Part shown: positions 6,262 through 8,554 of the stretch, in pieces
Layout of the letters: each line of letters begins with the position of its first letter
Position numbering within the stretch: the first letter of the stretch is position 1
Assembly: GCA_029548715.1 (NCBI GenBank)
Contig: JAKPMW010000443.1
Span: 1 to 8,554, forward strand
DNA length: 8,554 bases
Reading direction: 5' to 3'
DNA from: Spirochaetota bacterium
Lineage (GTDB): Bacteria; Spirochaetota; JAGLSM01; JAKPMW01
The notes under the pieces: generated by a model
What the model saw: the letters and a program-made list of their open reading frames with translations, nothing else
Databases searched by the model: none
Told to the model about the DNA's origin: nothing
Program-made: the position numbers and the translations under genes

Positions 6262-7782
6262 ATGCATACCAATGTCTTTGAATACCTCGAACAAACCCTT
6301 TCCAGACTGCCTGAAGAGGTTGCAATCCGCGATAGCGGCCGCAGTCTGACGTTTTCCGATCTCCACACGACGGCCCTGTCCGGTGCAACCCGAATTCTTG
6401 AAAAAAACCCGGAAAAAAACCAGCCCATAGCCATTTTTCTTCCCAAATCCTCCGAGGCATTGATCGCAGTCTGCTCCATCCTGGCCAGCGGCAACTGCTA
6501 TGTCCCCCTGGATATCAAGTCACCCGAGAGCCGGCTATCCGCAATCCTTGATAGCCTCGGCAACCCGCTTGTCGTCACCAAAACGGAATTTCAAGAAACC
6601 CTTGTCAGACTTGGTGTCCCTGCCCCACAAATCATCCTGATCGACTCGCTGCCCGAAACCACTGATCCTGCAGCACTTGCACGTCACCGCTCTTCCGTCA
6701 TCGACACCGACCCTGCCTATATCATCTTCACTTCGGGGTCAACGGGAACCCCGAAGGGTGTAGTCATCAGCCACCGGAGCATCATCGACTATATCGAATG
6801 GGCGCGGTCAGTATACCCGGTCAACAACAGCGACCGGATCGCAAGCCAGGCTCCGCTTCATTTTGACAATTCAACCCTGGACATCTACCTGTGCCTTTCA
6901 TGTGGGGCGGCCTTTGTCATCGTCCCTGACCAATTGTTCTCCTTTCCGGCAAGACTGGTGCAATTCCTCAGGGATGAGAGCATCAGCATGATTTTTTGGG
7001 TTCCTTCGATCCTTGTCAACGCAGCCAACCTCAAGGCCCTCGACGGAGTCAGCCTGCCTGCGCTTGACAAGGTGCTCTTTGCCGGTGAAGTGATGCCCAA
7101 CAAGCATCTCAATTACTGGAGAAAACAGCTTCCTCACGCCCTTTTTTCAAACCTCTACGGCCCGACAGAGATTACAGTCGACTGCACCTATCTGTTGGTC
7201 GACAGGGATTATTCTGATGATGAACCTCTGCCGATCGGAATACCATGCCGCAACTCGGACATCATCATCCTCAACGAGCAGAATCAGCGTGTCACAACAA
7301 GCGGGCAAATCGGAGAACTCTGTGTCCGGGGCAGTTCCCTCGCACTCGGGTACTGGAATGACCCCGAAAAAACCGCACAGGCCTTTGTACAAAACCCCCT
7401 GCAAACACATTATCCCGAACGTATCTATCGTACGGGAGATCTCGTCAGCCTGAACAACCAGGGTGAAATCATGTTTATCGGACGCAAGGACAGCCAGATC
7501 AAGCACATGGGATATCGCATAGAGCTTGGTGAAATCGAAACCGCACTTTTAGGCTGTCCGGGAATAGAAAACGGCTGTGTTCTATACAATACAGCAAAGA
7601 AAGAAATCACAGCCTTGTACACAGCGGCTGAGGACATCCCGACAGCCACCCTGCGCAGCGAGTTGGGAAAAAGCCTCCCTCAGTACATGCTTCCTCGTAC
7701 CACCATTCGACTTGACGTCATGCCTCTCTCGGCCAACGGAAAAATTGACCGGCTGGCACTGACTAAAGCATACCTGACATGA
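6262..7782 (+). CDS. Stand-alone amino-acid adenylating ligase, DltA/NRPS A-domain type
   Basis: This 506-residue ANL-superfamily enzyme should activate an amino acid with ATP as aminoacyl-AMP and load it onto the phosphopantetheine arm of a carrier protein. Core motifs are in order: the phosphate-binding loop FTSGSTGTPKG (156-166), FDNSTLDIY (201-209), NLYGPTE (297-303), YRTGDL (389-394), GRKDSQIKHMGYRIE (407-421) and NGKIDR (492-497) with the catalytic K494. D202 sits where amino-acid-specific A-domains bind the substrate alpha-amino group, which argues against a fatty-acid or acyl-CoA ligase. Length matches stand-alone DltA, and no carrier domain is fused. The ATG at 6262 is preferred because the A-domain pattern (NVFEYLEQ) begins at once and GGGCGGA lies 8 bases upstream. 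An in-frame ATG at 6238 would add eight residues and lacks a well-spaced site. It overlaps the GNAT gene by 4 bases, and a role in aminoacylating a sugar is inferred. D-alanine specificity should not be assumed. Confidence 0.85.
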   Translation: MHTNVFEYLEQTLSRLPEEVAIRDSGRSLTFSDLHTTALSGATRILEKNPEKNQPIAIFLPKSSEALIAVCSILASGNCYVPLDIKSPESRLSAILDSLGNPLVVTKTEFQETLVRLGVPAPQIILIDSLPETTDPAALARHRSSVIDTDPAYIIFTSGSTGTPKGVVISHRSIIDYIEWARSVYPVNNSDRIASQAPLHFDNSTLDIYLCLSCGAAFVIVPDQLFSFPARLVQFLRDESISMIFWVPSILVNAANLKALDGVSLPALDKVLFAGEVMPNKHLNYWRKQLPHALFSNLYGPTEITVDCTYLLVDRDYSDDEPLPIGIPCRNSDIIILNEQNQRVTTSGQIGELCVRGSSLALGYWNDPEKTAQAFVQNPLQTHYPERIYRTGDLVSLNNQGEIMFIGRKDSQIKHMGYRIELGEIETALLGCPGIENGCVLYNTAKKEITALYTAAEDIPTATLRSELGKSLPQYMLPRTTIRLDVMPLSANGKIDRLALTKAYLT

Positions 7783-8554
7783 TATCTCAAATCACATCCT
7801 ATCCGGAACTGATGGAACACATCGCCAACGCAAAAAAAATGGCACAAGGCCTGCGTTTTGTCACGAATTGCTATCCGGACCCGGAAAAAACCAGCTACTG
7901 GACAGCCACCGGATTATGGGCCGAACACAGCGCCTCCGGCTTGCTGTTATGGCGGCATGATCAAAAATGCTGGCATTTATACTATGCTGGCCCAGCAACC
8001 TCCACCCAGAAGATGGTGCAATCGGCGCAATTCGATACAATGTCACAGCCAGTTGTCGTCGATATTGTCACAAAAAACCCGGACGAACCCATACTTCATG
8101 ATCTGTACACGACCGGTTTTCGCAAGCATACAACCCTCACCCGAATGATACAAACACCCCCCGGCAATGCAGACCCTGCACACCCACCCGGTATTCGCAC
8201 CGCCACCCAGATGGATCAGAATGGCATTATTGAAATCATGGATGCCGTCTTCGACCCCCTCGCCGAACAGATACCATCCCCCGCAGAGCTTGACACCGCA
8301 CTGCGAAACGGAAAAATTCTCGTCAACACCCAAGCAGGCGCGATTCTCTCTTTTTTGTATCACGAGGATATTCCCGCGGGAAGTCACCTCAGATTCTGGG
8401 CAACCCATCCCCGTTACCAAGGGATGGGGGCCGGATCAGCGCTCCTTGACACCTACCTCTCGTCCACACCTGTACAAAAACACACACTCTGGGTCATTGC
8501 CACCAACGAAACGGCTATCTCAAGTTACCGAAAAAGGGGATACACTCCCGACGG
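7779..8554 (+). CDS. GNAT-family acyltransferase, possibly tandem-domain, cut by right edge
   Basis: The 258 complete codons encode a soluble protein with a clear C-terminal GNAT domain from about residue 138. HPRYQGMGAGSALL (210-223) contains the QxxGxG pyrophosphate-binding loop (Q214, G217, G219), preceded by a beta strand (HLRFWAT). ATNETAISSYRKRGY (241-255) is the conserved C-terminal motif with N243 and Y250. Residues 1-125 look like a degenerate first GNAT unit: VVVDIVTKNPDEPILHDLY then TTGFRKHTTLTRM (111-123) resembles the end of a GNAT fold but lacks a glycine loop. The ATG overlaps the ligase stop in an ATGA, so translation is probably coupled; the ribosome binding site is weak. WecD, which acetylates dTDP-Fuc4N, is also a GNAT, so this could be a simple acetyltransferase. 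Tight pairing with an amino-acid ligase suggests it may instead take an aminoacyl group from a carrier protein. Only the very C-terminal end is missing. Confidence 0.8.
   Translation, partial: MISQITSYPELMEHIANAKKMAQGLRFVTNCYPDPEKTSYWTATGLWAEHSASGLLLWRHDQKCWHLYYAGPATSTQKMVQSAQFDTMSQPVVVDIVTKNPDEPILHDLYTTGFRKHTTLTRMIQTPPGNADPAHPPGIRTATQMDQNGIIEIMDAVFDPLAEQIPSPAELDTALRNGKILVNTQAGAILSFLYHEDIPAGSHLRFWATHPRYQGMGAGSALLDTYLSSTPVQKHTLWVIATNETAISSYRKRGYTPD

Overview
This window looks like part of a bacterial surface-polysaccharide locus, most likely from a Gram-negative proteobacterium. The best-supported gene is a WecE (RffA) dTDP-4-amino-4,6-dideoxygalactose transaminase, known mainly from Gram-negative O-antigen and enterobacterial common antigen pathways. 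I cannot name the species. Coding density is close to complete: seven genes with no gap over 81 bases. No rRNA, tRNA, insertion sequence or CRISPR array was found.

There are two divergent blocks around an 81-base intergenic stretch (2222-2302). Leftward are a multi-spanning membrane protein of probable GT-C glycosyltransferase type (485-2221) and a polysaccharide flippase (1-466, cut by the left edge). Rightward are wecE (2303-3433), a second multi-spanning GT-C-like protein (3441-5234), a GT2 polyprenyl-phosphate glycosyltransferase with two C-terminal membrane helices (5231-6202), a stand-alone amino-acid adenylating enzyme related to DltA and NRPS A-domains (6262-7782), and a GNAT acyltransferase (7779-8554, cut by the right edge). 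Three rightward junctions are very tight (7-base gap, 4-base overlap, 4-base overlap), as in an operon. The GT2/ligase junction has a 59-base gap with an inverted repeat over the likely ribosome binding site.

The joint role is inferred by analogy with the lipid A Arn pathway and Gtr cassettes. WecE would make dTDP-Fuc4N. The ligase, with a carrier protein not seen here, and the GNAT protein would attach an amino acid to the 4-amino group. The GT2 enzyme would load the sugar onto undecaprenyl phosphate. A flippase would move the lipid-linked sugar, and one or both GT-C-like proteins would transfer it on the periplasmic side. The pairing of an amino-acid-activating enzyme with a Fuc4N pathway and a GNAT-fold transferase is the most unusual feature here and the best candidate for an undescribed sugar modification.
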